The notes beneath the pieces are model-generated. The model was not told where the DNA came from and did no database searches. It saw only the letters and a program-made list of their open reading frames with translations. From the NCBI GenBank assembly GCA_964415525.1, contig CAYQAS010000134.1:1-10338 (forward strand): 10,338 nt of DNA. The letters run 5' to 3'. Positions 1 to 7,053 of this stretch are shown piece by piece; position 1 is the first letter of the stretch, and the number at the start of each line of letters is the position of its first letter. A program made the position numbers and the translations under genes. The DNA is from CAZPUI01 sp964415525. Its GTDB lineage: Bacteria; Acidobacteriota; Holophagae; Holophagales; Holophagaceae.

Positions 1-1839
1 GAGCCCCTGATCTACGGCTCGGATACATTGCTCAAGGAATTCTACATCGACAAGGGCGATCCTGCCACGGTGTGGGAGACAGCCCACGCCGTGATCGAGG
101 TCGAATACCGCACCGGTGCCCAGGAGCAGCTCTACCTCGAGACCCAGGCGGCGCTGGCCTTCGCGGAGGCGGACGACGATGGCCTGCGGATCACGGTGCA
201 GGGGTCGCTCCAGTGCCCCTACTACGTGCACGGCGCCTTGATGGGGCTCTTCGGCCTGCCCGCAGAGCGCGTTCGGGTCACGGCCCTGGAGATGGGCGGC
301 GCCTTCGGCGGCAAGGAGGACTACCCCTCTCTCATCGCGGGTCACGCCGCGCTCCTGGCCTGCAAGAGTGGACATCCCGTGCGCATCGTCTACGACCGCG
401 AGGAGGACATGGCCGCCACCACGAAGCGCCATCCCTCCCGCACCCGCCTGCGCACCGCCTTCGATGCGGATGGACAGCTGCTGGCACTCGAGGTGGATTT
501 CGTGCTGGATGGCGGCGCCTTCGCCACCATGAGCCCCGTGGTGCTCAGCCGCGGTTCCCTGCACGCCGCCAGCGTCTACCGCTGCCCCCACGTGCGCATC
601 CACGGCCGGGCCGTGGCCACCAACACGCCACCGCCCGGCGCCTTCCGGGGTTTCGGTGCGCCCCAGAGCCTCTTCGCCATCGAGCGCCACCTGGATGTCT
701 GCGCCCACCGGCTCGGGATCGATCCGGTTGAACTCCGCCGCGGTAACCTGCTTCGCACCGGCGACACCATGGCCACGGGCCAAGTCATCCGGGAGGACCT
801 GGATCTCGCGGGCCTGATGGACCGCGCCCTCGCGGACCTCGACTACCACCGCAAGCGCGAGCGCTTCGAAGCGGAGAACGCCTATGCGCCCGAACTTCGC
901 CGAGGCGTGGGCTTTGCCCTCTTCATGCACGGCTGCGGGTTCACAGGCAGCGGAGAGGCCAAGCTGGCCTCCGTGGCTGGTCTGGAAGGCCTGCCGGATG
1001 GCCGTGTTGCGGTCCTGGCAGCCTCCACGGAGATGGGCCAGGGCAAGCACACGGTCTTCGCCCAGATCGCCGCGGAAGCCCTGGGGGTGCCCGCCGAGCT
1101 GGTGGAAGTCGCGGTCTCGGACACGAGCCTTGTGCCCAACAGCGGGCCCACCGTCGCCAGCCGCAGCACGATGGTGGTGGGCAAGCTCATCCAGGACGCT
1201 GCGGACGCCTTCCGCCTCGGCCTCCTCCAGGAAGGCCTGCTGAAGGAACCCTTCACGCCGGAGGTCTTCCAGGCTGCCGTGAAGGCCATGCATGCGCGTC
1301 ACGGCAACTACCGGACCTACGCCCAATACCACACGCCGCCCCAGTTGCACTGGGACGACACCCGCTATCACGGCGACGCCTATCCCACGTACAGCTGGGC
1401 CTGCTACGCGGCGCAAGTCGCTGTGGACACCGTGACCTGGGAGACGACGGTGGAGGACTTCGTGGCGGTGCAGGACGTGGGCCGGGTCATCAATCCCACC
1501 CTCGCCACCGGACAGGTGCAGGGCGGGGTCGCCCAGGGCATCGGCTGGGCGCTCATGGAGGAGGTCCGCATGCAGGGCGGACGCATGGTGAACAACACGA
1601 TGACCAACTACATCATCCCCACCAGCGCCGACCTGCCGGAGATCCGGGTGGCGTTCCTGGAGACGCCCCACGCCGCGGGCCCCGGAGGCGCCAAAGGCCT
1701 CGGGGAACTGCCCATGGACGGTCCGGCACCGGCGGTGATCAACGCCCTTCAGGCTGCCCTCGGATCGCTGCGGCTGGACGAGGTCCCCATGACGCCCGAG
1801 CGTCTGCTGGAGCGAATCGAGGAGGTGAATCATGGCTGA
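1..1839 (+). CDS. xdhD: Xanthine dehydrogenase molybdenum-cofactor subunit, XdhD-like (5' partial)
   Basis: Large Mo-pterin subunit of a xanthine dehydrogenase-type hydroxylase, probably cytoplasmic, acting on purines with the next two subunits. The frame is open from base 1, so the start lies upstream. The visible 612 residues would be missing about 140-150 against stand-alone Mo subunits of about 750. In visible-fragment numbering: MGGAFGGKE at 98-106 (E106 aligns with bovine Glu802), R184 aligns with Arg880, AFRGFGAPQ at 214-222 (R216/F218 align with Arg912/Phe914), the cofactor loop EMGQGKHT at 344-351, and KGLGELP at 565-571, where E569 matches the catalytic Glu1261. QEQLYLE (41-47), QCPYYVH (71-77) and FTGSGE (314-319) resemble the selenium-linked XdhD family more than classical XdhA, which ends in SLGEPP. 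In that family selenium is a labile cofactor ligand, not selenocysteine; no in-frame TGA is seen. The gene overlaps the next by 8 bp. Exact substrate (xanthine, hypoxanthine or a related purine) cannot be read from sequence. Confidence 0.9.
   Translation, partial: EPLIYGSDTLLKEFYIDKGDPATVWETAHAVIEVEYRTGAQEQLYLETQAALAFAEADDDGLRITVQGSLQCPYYVHGALMGLFGLPAERVRVTALEMGGAFGGKEDYPSLIAGHAALLACKSGHPVRIVYDREEDMAATTKRHPSRTRLRTAFDADGQLLALEVDFVLDGGAFATMSPVVLSRGSLHAASVYRCPHVRIHGRAVATNTPPPGAFRGFGAPQSLFAIERHLDVCAHRLGIDPVELRRGNLLRTGDTMATGQVIREDLDLAGLMDRALADLDYHRKRERFEAENAYAPELRRGVGFALFMHGCGFTGSGEAKLASVAGLEGLPDGRVAVLAASTEMGQGKHTVFAQIAAEALGVPAELVEVAVSDTSLVPNSGPTVASRSTMVVGKLIQDAADAFRLGLLQEGLLKEPFTPEVFQAAVKAMHARHGNYRTYAQYHTPPQLHWDDTRYHGDAYPTYSWACYAAQVAVDTVTWETTVEDFVAVQDVGRVINPTLATGQVQGGVAQGIGWALMEEVRMQGGRMVNNTMTNYIIPTSADLPEIRVAFLETPHAAGPGGAKGLGELPMDGPAPAVINALQAALGSLRLDEVPMTPERLLERIEEVNHG
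1820..1828 (+). promoter_or_regulatory. Strong Shine-Dalgarno fixing the 2Fe-2S subunit start
   Basis: AGGAGGTGA is an essentially perfect anti-16S complement, inside the last codons of the Mo subunit and 3 nt before the ATG at 1832. It supports this start and a high independent translation rate for the small subunit despite the 8-bp gene overlap. Confidence 0.75.
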
Positions 1840-2308
1840 ATCGAGGGACCTCACCCTGACAGTGAATGGCGAGCCGAAGACGGTTTCCGTCCATCCCATG
1901 GCCCGTCTCCTGGACGTGATCCGCGAGGACCTGGGGCTCACAGGCACCAAGGAAGGCTGCGGCGAAGGCGAGTGCGGGGCTTGCGCCGTGCTCCTGGATG
2001 GGAAAGTCGTGAACAGTTGCCTCGTGCCGGCGATCCAGGCGGAAGGGGCGACCCTCGTCACCATCGAAGGTCTCGCCCAGGCCGAGGGCCTCCATCCCGT
2101 GCAGGCGGCGCTCCTCGCCCACAATGGCGCCCAGTGCGGCTTCTGTTCTCCCGGCATGGCAATCAGCGCCGCGGATCTCCTGCGCCGCTGCCCGAACCCG
2201 GACCACGGCGCGATCAAGGACGCCCTCAGCGGGAACCTCTGCCGCTGCACGGGCTACGCGAAGATCGTCGAGGCCGTGTCCTCCGCGGCGAAGGAGGTGC
2301 AGCCATGA
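1832..2308 (+). CDS. xdhC: Xanthine dehydrogenase 2Fe-2S subunit
   Basis: Small iron-sulfur subunit that passes electrons from the molybdenum centre to FAD. It has 158 residues, the normal size for the CoxS/XdhC(E. coli)/NdhS family. An N-terminal plant-ferredoxin-like domain carries C43, C48, C51 and C63 (GCGEGECGAC...NSC). A C-terminal four-helix domain carries C102, C105, C137 and C139 (QCGFC ... LCRC) for the second cluster. All eight ligands are present, so it looks functional. The ATG is preceded by an excellent ribosome site and overlaps the Mo subunit; the TGA overlaps the ATG of the FAD subunit, so the three are translationally coupled. In E. coli XdhD this domain is fused to the Mo protein; here it is separate. 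The symbol follows E. coli usage and is not the XdhC maturation factor. Confidence 0.95.
   Translation: MAESRDLTLTVNGEPKTVSVHPMARLLDVIREDLGLTGTKEGCGEGECGACAVLLDGKVVNSCLVPAIQAEGATLVTIEGLAQAEGLHPVQAALLAHNGAQCGFCSPGMAISAADLLRRCPNPDHGAIKDALSGNLCRCTGYAKIVEAVSSAAKEVQP
2291..2299 (+). promoter_or_regulatory. Shine-Dalgarno for the FAD subunit
   Basis: AAGGAGGTG ends 5 nt before the ATG at 2305. The reading frame stays open upstream to 1972, but that part is a shadow of the 2Fe-2S gene. This site, together with the start of homology, fixes the real start at 2305. Confidence 0.75.
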
Positions 2309-3180
2309 GAGGCTTCACCCCCGCCATGGACCTGCGCCGACCGGCGGATTTCCCCGAGGCCCTGGCGCTGCTTTCGGATGGCTGGCGCCCCCTGGCCGGG
2401 GGCACGGATCTCATGGTCGTGCACGGCGCCGGGAGGCTGCCCGCGGGACGTTTCCTTGACATCTCCCGGCTCACCGAGCTGCAGGGCATCCGCGAGACGG
2501 GCACCTGCCTCGATTTCGGCGCCCTGGCCACCTACACGGAGCTCCTGGCCCACCCTGGGGTCCATCGGCACGTCCCGAACCTCGTGAAGTCAGCCCGGGC
2601 CACCGGTGCCCTGGCGATCCAGAACCGCGGCACCCTGGGCGGGAACATCGCCAATGCCAGCCCCGCCGCCGACACGCCGCCCTGCCTCCTGGCCTATGGC
2701 GCGGAACTGGTGCTGACCTCCATCCGCGGTTCTCGGGTGTTGCCTTACGAGGTCTTCCACCAGGGCTACAAGGTGATGGATCTCGCCTCGGATGAGCTGG
2801 TGGCGCGGATCCGCGTGCCGAAGCCGACGGGCACGACCGTGCACTACTTCCGAAAAGTGGGCACCCGCCGCGCCCAGGCCATCGCCAAGCTGAGCCTGGC
2901 GCTCTTCGCCCAGGTCTCGGAAGGCCTAATCACCGACCTCCGCATCGGTCTCGGCGCCGTGGCCCCGGCCCCGGTGCGTGCGCGCCAAGCCGAGGCCGTC
3001 CTCCGGGGCGCGAGGCTGGAGTCCCTGCCCCTTGAATTGGCCATGGAGGCGCTCCAGGCTGATATGAGCCCCATCGACGACATCCGTTCCACCGCCCACT
3101 ACCGGGCCACCGTCACCCGCAACCTGCTGCAACAGGCCCTCGCGATGGTGGCTGAATCAAGAGAAAGCCGCACGCAATGA
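2305..3180 (+). CDS. xdhB: Xanthine dehydrogenase FAD-binding subunit
   Basis: Medium subunit that binds FAD and passes electrons to NAD+, ferredoxin or another acceptor. It has 291 residues, typical of the CoxM/XdhB family (about 260-300). The PCMH-type FAD fold shows LAGGTDL at 30-36 and NRGTLGGNIANASPAAD at 107-123, the two flavin-contacting motifs. The C-terminal CO-dehydrogenase flavoprotein domain includes RKVGTRRAQAIAKLSLA (183-199) and DDIRSTAHYRATVTRNLL (258-275). The start at 2305 overlaps the previous stop as ATGA, and the frame before it is not homologous. The gene ends in an ATGA overlap with guanine deaminase, so the dehydrogenase and the deaminase share a transcript. I see no extra cysteine motif for the 4Fe-4S cluster found in some hydroxylases of this family such as 4-hydroxybenzoyl-CoA reductase. 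The electron acceptor cannot be told from this sequence. Confidence 0.94.
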   Translation: MRGFTPAMDLRRPADFPEALALLSDGWRPLAGGTDLMVVHGAGRLPAGRFLDISRLTELQGIRETGTCLDFGALATYTELLAHPGVHRHVPNLVKSARATGALAIQNRGTLGGNIANASPAADTPPCLLAYGAELVLTSIRGSRVLPYEVFHQGYKVMDLASDELVARIRVPKPTGTTVHYFRKVGTRRAQAIAKLSLALFAQVSEGLITDLRIGLGAVAPAPVRARQAEAVLRGARLESLPLELAMEALQADMSPIDDIRSTAHYRATVTRNLLQQALAMVAESRESRTQ

Positions 3181-4544
3181 TTCAAGGTTTCCGGGGCGCC
3201 CTGCTCCACTTCCACGCCGATCCTTTCCGCACCTTGCGGGATGCCCAGGCCTGCAGTTTCCATCCCGATGGCCTGCTCCTCGTCGCAGAGGGGAAGGTGC
3301 TGGCCTGCGGCCCCTGGCGGGAATTGCGGCCCACGGTCGGCGAACTCGAACTGACGGATCTCACGGGCTGCCTACTGATGCCCGGTTTCGTGGACACCCA
3401 CATCCACTACCCCCAGACGGGCATGATCGCGTCCTATGGCGAGCAGCTCCTGTCGTGGCTGGAGACCTACACCTTCCCGGCGGAGGCTCGGTTCGGCGAT
3501 CCGGTGCATGCCCGGATGATGGCGGAGCGCTGCCTGGACGAACTGCTCCGCAACGGCACCACCACCGCGCAGGTGCTCTGCACCGTGCATCCCGAATCCG
3601 TGAACGCCTTCTTCGAGGCGGCGGAGGCGCGGCAGATGCGCATGATCGCCGGCAAGGTCCTCATGGACCGCAACGCCCCGGCAGAGCTTCTGGATACCGC
3701 CGAGCGCGCCTACAGCGAATCGGCAGCCCTCATTTCGCGCTGGCACAACCGCGACAGGGCCCGTTACGCCGTGACCCCCCGCTTCGCACCAACGTCCACC
3801 GATGCGCAGCTCCAGGCGGTGCGCCGCCTTCGAGAAGATTTTCCCGGTGTCTACATGCACACCCATCTCGCCGAGAACCGCAGCGAGGTGGCCTGGGTAC
3901 AGGAACTCTTCGCCCACCTCCCGCCGCCCAAGGGCAAGGACCGCTGCGACTATCTAGACGTGTATGACGCCTTTGGGTTGGTGGGTCCGCGGTCCATCTT
4001 CGCCCACGCGATCCACCTGCAGGACGCCGACTACGCGCGACTCTCGGAGCGCGGCGCCGCCATTTCCTCCTGTCCCACCTCGAACCTCTTCCTGGGTAGC
4101 GGCCTCTTCCCCTTCGAGCAGGCCACGGGCCCTGATCACCCAGTGCGCCTGGGCCTCGGCACGGATGTCGGCGCGGGCACGAGTTTCAGCATGTTCCAGG
4201 CCATGCAGGAGGCCTACAAGGTCGCCCAGCTAGGCGGCACGCGCCTCTCCCCGCTGCGGGCCTTCTACCTCGCCACTCTCGGAGGGGCGCGGGCGCTGGA
4301 TCTGGACGCCTGCATCGGCAGCTTCCTCCCGGGTCGCGAGGCGGATTTCATCGCCCTGAATCCCAACGCCACGCCCCTGCTGGCGGATCGCATGGCAGGC
4401 TGCCGCACCCTTCAGGAGCGGCTCTTCCTCTTCCAGATGCTCGGGGACGACCGCGCCATCCGCGCCACGTATGTCCTGGGTCAACAAGCCTTGCCTCATC
4501 CCACCACTCCATCCGTCGAGATGGGGTGGGGGAATATGGAATAA
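3177..4544 (+). CDS. guaD: Guanine deaminase
   Basis: Zinc amidohydrolase converting guanine to xanthine plus ammonia in the cytosol, supplying the dehydrogenase encoded just upstream. It has 455 residues, close to E. coli GuaD (about 439). Metal and catalytic residues are in order: PGFVDTHIHYPQT (69-81; H75, H77), MHTHLAEN (227-234; H230 and catalytic E233), FAHAIHL (275-281; H277) and GLGTDVGAGTS (326-336; D330). LLSWLETYTFPAE (91-103) and TPRFAPT (200-206; R202 contacts the base) are the guanine-deaminase signature and argue against SsnA, atrazine hydrolase or cytosine deaminase. The ATG overlaps the FAD gene's TGA; only a weak purine-rich site (AAGAGAAAG) precedes it, so translation probably depends on coupling. 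The last 13-15 codons overlap a hairpin. It may stand in for SsnA of the E. coli cluster. Confidence 0.94.
   Translation: MIQGFRGALLHFHADPFRTLRDAQACSFHPDGLLLVAEGKVLACGPWRELRPTVGELELTDLTGCLLMPGFVDTHIHYPQTGMIASYGEQLLSWLETYTFPAEARFGDPVHARMMAERCLDELLRNGTTTAQVLCTVHPESVNAFFEAAEARQMRMIAGKVLMDRNAPAELLDTAERAYSESAALISRWHNRDRARYAVTPRFAPTSTDAQLQAVRRLREDFPGVYMHTHLAENRSEVAWVQELFAHLPPPKGKDRCDYLDVYDAFGLVGPRSIFAHAIHLQDADYARLSERGAAISSCPTSNLFLGSGLFPFEQATGPDHPVRLGLGTDVGAGTSFSMFQAMQEAYKVAQLGGTRLSPLRAFYLATLGGARALDLDACIGSFLPGREADFIALNPNATPLLADRMAGCRTLQERLFLFQMLGDDRAIRATYVLGQQALPHPTTPSVEMGWGNME
4501..4532 (+). terminator. Hairpin at the 3' end of guaD, possible weak terminator or attenuator
   Basis: CCACTCCATC (4504-4513) pairs with GATGGGGTGG (4520-4529) through ten pairs, one of them G-T, around a 6-nt loop. 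Two more C-G pairs form beyond one mismatch. The first T-run (4545-4550) begins about 15 nt after the stem, too far for a standard intrinsic terminator, and the stem lies within guaD codons. It could act as a partial terminator or protect the 3' end of the upstream message. Confidence 0.3.
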
Positions 4545-4547
4545 TTT

Positions 4548-4577
4548 TTTACCGTAGCGATTATTTTTTTGTATGCT
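4548..4577 (+). promoter_or_regulatory. Possible sigma-70-type promoter in an AT-rich gap
   Basis: The 84-bp gap between guaD and ygeY begins with a strikingly AT-rich stretch (4541-4577) in an otherwise GC-rich window. TTTACC (4548-4553) and TATGCT (4572-4577) are 18 bp apart and each match 4 of 6 consensus bases. T-rich sequence fills the spacer and precedes the -35. This would start a second transcript for ygeY onward, with a leader of roughly 40-45 nt. The boxes are weak matches and the assignment rests mainly on composition and position. Confidence 0.35.
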
Positions 4578-4617
4578 TCCAGCAGCGCCGCCCCTGTGGG
4601 TTGAGCGCCCCTCGGAA

Positions 4618-4623
4618 AGGAGG
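4618..4623 (+). promoter_or_regulatory. Shine-Dalgarno supporting the GTG start of ygeY
   Basis: AGGAGG lies 5 nt before GTG at 4629, the ideal distance. It supports the rare start codon, which also gives the expected N-terminus for the family. Confidence 0.7.
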
Positions 4624-4628
4624 GATCC

Positions 4629-5837
4629 GTGAGCGACCTCTACCAGCGCATCCAGACGCGTTCGAAGGAACTGGAGGCTGACACCGCGCGCTTCCTGATG
4701 GACATGGTCCGCATCCCCGCCTTCAGCGGCAAAGAGAGGGATGTCTGCCTCGCCATCCAGGCGGAGATGTTGGCCGCCGGCTTCGACGAGGCCCGCATCG
4801 ACGGCCTCGGCAATGTCATCGGCCGCATCGGCAGTGGACCCCGCATCCTCGCCTTCGACGCGCACATCGACACGGTCTACCCTGGCGACATGCCCCTGTG
4901 GGACTTCGATCCATTCACGCCGAAGATCGAGGACGGCCAGGTCTGGGGCCGCGGCACGGTGGACCAGGAGGGCGGCATGGCCTCCATGGTGGCGGCCGGA
5001 AAGATGATCAAGGAGCTGGGTCTCAACGACCAGTTCACCATCTATTTCACCGGCACTGTGATGGAGGAGGACTGCGACGGCCTCTGCTGGACCTACCTGA
5101 TCCACGAAGAGAAGATCCGGCCCGAGCTCGTGGTCATCACCGAGCCCACCAACATGAACCTCTACCGCGGCCACCGCGGCCGGATGGAGATGCAGGTGAA
5201 GGTCAAGGGCCTCTCCTGCCACGGCAGCGCCCCGGAGCGGGGCGACAACGCCATCTACAAGATCAGCCGCGTGGCGCTCGAGATCGAGAAGCTCCACGAG
5301 CGCTTGGCGGTAGACGCCTTCCTCGGCAAGGGCAGCATCTGCGTGAGCCAGGTCTTCTTCACCGGCCCCAGCCAGTGCGCCGTGCCCGACAGCGCGACCC
5401 TCAGCCTGGATCGCCGCCTCACAGCGGGTGAGACCAAGGAGAGCGCCGTCGCCGAGGTCCAGGATGCCGCCGCCCGCGCAGGTTATCCGGACGCCGAAGT
5501 GACGATCCTCGAATACGCAGAGCCCGCCTACACCGGTCTCGTCTATCCCATGGAGAAGTACTACCCCACCTGGGTGCTGCCTTCCGACAGTTCCTGGCTG
5601 ACAGAGGCTGTCGCAGCCTATGAGGGCGTGCTGGGCAAGGCGCCCTTCGTTGACAAGTGGACCTTCAGCACCAACGGCATCGCCATCGCCGGGCTCGAGG
5701 GCATCCCCTGCATCGGCCTCGGGCCCGGCAACGAAGTGCTGGCCCACTTCCCCAATGAGCACTGCCCCGTGGAGCACCTCAGCCAGGCGAGCGCCTTCTA
5801 TGCGGCGCTGGTGGCCCGGCTGAACGGGAAGGCGTGA
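4629..5837 (+). CDS. ygeY: YgeY-type M20 metallohydrolase (selenium/purine-catabolism linked)
   Basis: Zinc-dependent M20-family amidohydrolase/peptidase, 402 residues, the family's usual length. Predicted ligands are in order: H79 in DAHIDTV (with D81 as catalytic helper), D112 in GRGTVDQEGG, the E146-E147 pair in MEEDCDGLCW, E172 in ITEPT and H373 in AHFPNE. The dimerisation/lid domain holds SCHGSAPERGDNAIYK (197-211). VDKWTFSTNG (341-350) and SCHGSAPERGDNAI are nearly the same in E. coli YgeY as I remember it, which separates it from ArgE, DapE and carboxypeptidase G2. E. coli ygeY lies between ygeX and hyuA, and the family co-occurs with selenium-dependent molybdenum hydroxylases. The likely role is hydrolysis of an N-carbamoyl or amide intermediate after purine ring opening; the exact substrate is inferred. 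The next gene starts 1 nt after this stop. Confidence 0.92.
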   Translation: MSDLYQRIQTRSKELEADTARFLMDMVRIPAFSGKERDVCLAIQAEMLAAGFDEARIDGLGNVIGRIGSGPRILAFDAHIDTVYPGDMPLWDFDPFTPKIEDGQVWGRGTVDQEGGMASMVAAGKMIKELGLNDQFTIYFTGTVMEEDCDGLCWTYLIHEEKIRPELVVITEPTNMNLYRGHRGRMEMQVKVKGLSCHGSAPERGDNAIYKISRVALEIEKLHERLAVDAFLGKGSICVSQVFFTGPSQCAVPDSATLSLDRRLTAGETKESAVAEVQDAAARAGYPDAEVTILEYAEPAYTGLVYPMEKYYPTWVLPSDSSWLTEAVAAYEGVLGKAPFVDKWTFSTNGIAIAGLEGIPCIGLGPGNEVLAHFPNEHCPVEHLSQASAFYAALVARLNGKA

Positions 5838-5838
5838 C

Positions 5839-7053
5839 ATGACGCCCTTCGTCTACCGCTGCACGGACTGCGGGCGCACGTTCCAGCGCGATGCGGTGCG
5901 TTACCTGTGCCCGGTCTGCGGCGAGGCGTACCGTCCCGGCATCCCGCTCTGCGGGGTCCTGGAGGTGGTCTTTGACATGGAAGTAGCCCGCCGCGACTTC
6001 GACGCCACGGCGCCGGACTGGAATGTGATCTGCGCCGTGGAACCAGCGTTCCATCCACCGCTTGCGGTCGGCAATACGCCGCTCGTGCCCTCGGGGCGCC
6101 TGGGTTCCAGGCTCGGCCTACCGCATCTGTCCATCAAGAACGAGGGCGCCAATCCCAGCGGCAGCCTGAAGGATCGCGCGTCCTTCCTGGTGGCAGCGGA
6201 GGCCCGACGCCTCGGGGAGACCCGCGTGGTGGCGGCATCCACGGGCAACGCCGCCTCGGCCCTTGCCGCGGTATGTGCCTCCGCCGGTCTGGAGGCGCTC
6301 ATCTTCGTGCCCCAGACGGCGCCCAAGGGAAAGCTCGTGCAGATGCTGCTCTGCGGCGCCCGAGTGGTGCCCGTGCAGGGCACGTACGACGACGCCTTCC
6401 GCCTCTCGCTGGAATATACAAGGGAGCGGGGCGGGCTGAACCGCAACACGGCGTACCACCCCCTGACGATCGAAGGCAAGAAGACTGCGGGACTCGAGCT
6501 TTGGACACAGCTTGGCTGCCAGGCGCCGGATGCCGTGGTGGTCTCCGTCGGGGATGGCGTCATCCTCGGCGGACTGCACAAGGCCTTCGTGGACCTTCAG
6601 CGCATGGGGCTCATCGAACGCCTGCCCCGGCTCATCGGCGTGCAGGCGGAGCGCTCCGATGCCATCCACCGCTACGTCCAGACCGGCGTCTATGCCGATG
6701 CAGCCGATCCTTCCACCTGCGCCGACTCCATCTCCGTCACCTGCCCGAGCCACGCCCACGGCGCCCGCCGCGCCATCCTGGAAAGCGCCGGCCTGACCCT
6801 GACGGTCACGGATGCCGAGATCCTGGATGCTCAAGCCGAGCTGGCTGCGGGCACGGGCGTCTTCACGGAACCCGCCGGCGCAACCGCCTACGCCGGGTTG
6901 CGCAAGCTCCAGGCCACGGCGAGCGCACTGCCTTCCGAGGCCCGCGTCGTGGTCATGGCCACGGGCCATGGCCTGAAGGACATCGAGGCGCCGCTCTCCC
7001 GCATCGCCATCCCCCCGGCCATTCCACCGAGGCTCGAGGCGGTGCCCGCATGA
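5839..7053 (+). CDS. Threonine-synthase-like PLP enzyme with N-terminal zinc ribbon, possible catabolic lyase
   Basis: Fold-type II PLP enzyme, 404 residues. An N-terminal zinc ribbon has C8, C11, C24 and C27 (CTDC ... CPVC), as in one class of bacterial and archaeal threonine synthases. The PLP Schiff-base lysine is K111 in NPSGSLKDRAS (105-115). STGNAASALA (134-143) is the substrate/cofactor loop, VSVGDGVILGGL (235-246) the phosphate-binding loop, and ATGHGLKD (374-381) corresponds to the TGNGLKD motif of threonine synthases with His for Asn. Family membership is clear, but the role is not. It sits between ygeY and the hydantoinase gene, near where E. coli has ygeX (2,3-diaminopropionate ammonia-lyase), and no other threonine-pathway gene is nearby. 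I infer a beta-eliminating or replacing role on a small amino acid from purine breakdown. True threonine synthase remains possible. It overlaps the next gene as ATGA. Confidence 0.85.
   Translation: MTPFVYRCTDCGRTFQRDAVRYLCPVCGEAYRPGIPLCGVLEVVFDMEVARRDFDATAPDWNVICAVEPAFHPPLAVGNTPLVPSGRLGSRLGLPHLSIKNEGANPSGSLKDRASFLVAAEARRLGETRVVAASTGNAASALAAVCASAGLEALIFVPQTAPKGKLVQMLLCGARVVPVQGTYDDAFRLSLEYTRERGGLNRNTAYHPLTIEGKKTAGLELWTQLGCQAPDAVVVSVGDGVILGGLHKAFVDLQRMGLIERLPRLIGVQAERSDAIHRYVQTGVYADAADPSTCADSISVTCPSHAHGARRAILESAGLTLTVTDAEILDAQAELAAGTGVFTEPAGATAYAGLRKLQATASALPSEARVVVMATGHGLKDIEAPLSRIAIPPAIPPRLEAVPA

Noticed and set aside
28..30. TTG at 28 as the start of the molybdenum subunit
   Set aside because: The same frame is open from base 1 and the residues before it continue the domain. 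The family needs about 140 more N-terminal residues and there is no ribosome site, so the gene is truncated by the window edge.
1..1839. Selenocysteine (in-frame TGA) in the selenium-linked Mo subunit
   Set aside because: The only in-frame TGA is the true stop at 1837-1839, followed at once by an overlapping gene. Selenium in this family is carried as a labile cofactor ligand rather than as selenocysteine.
1972..2304. An N-terminal extension of the FAD subunit frame
   Set aside because: This stretch overlaps the 2Fe-2S gene and reads as an Arg/Pro-rich shadow. The AAGGAGGTG site and the FAD-fold homology place the start at 2305.
4230..5840. A 536-codon open frame on the minus strand opposite guaD and ygeY
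   Set aside because: It lies antisense to two genes with complete catalytic motifs. Its translation is rich in His, Gly, Ala and Val without recognisable domains, as expected when a high-GC gene is read from the opposite strand.
6118..6969. A 283-codon minus-strand open frame within the threonine-synthase-like gene
   Set aside because: It is wholly antisense to a gene with an intact PLP lysine and motifs, and is low-complexity in Gly, Ala, Arg and His. Long spurious frames are common at this GC content.
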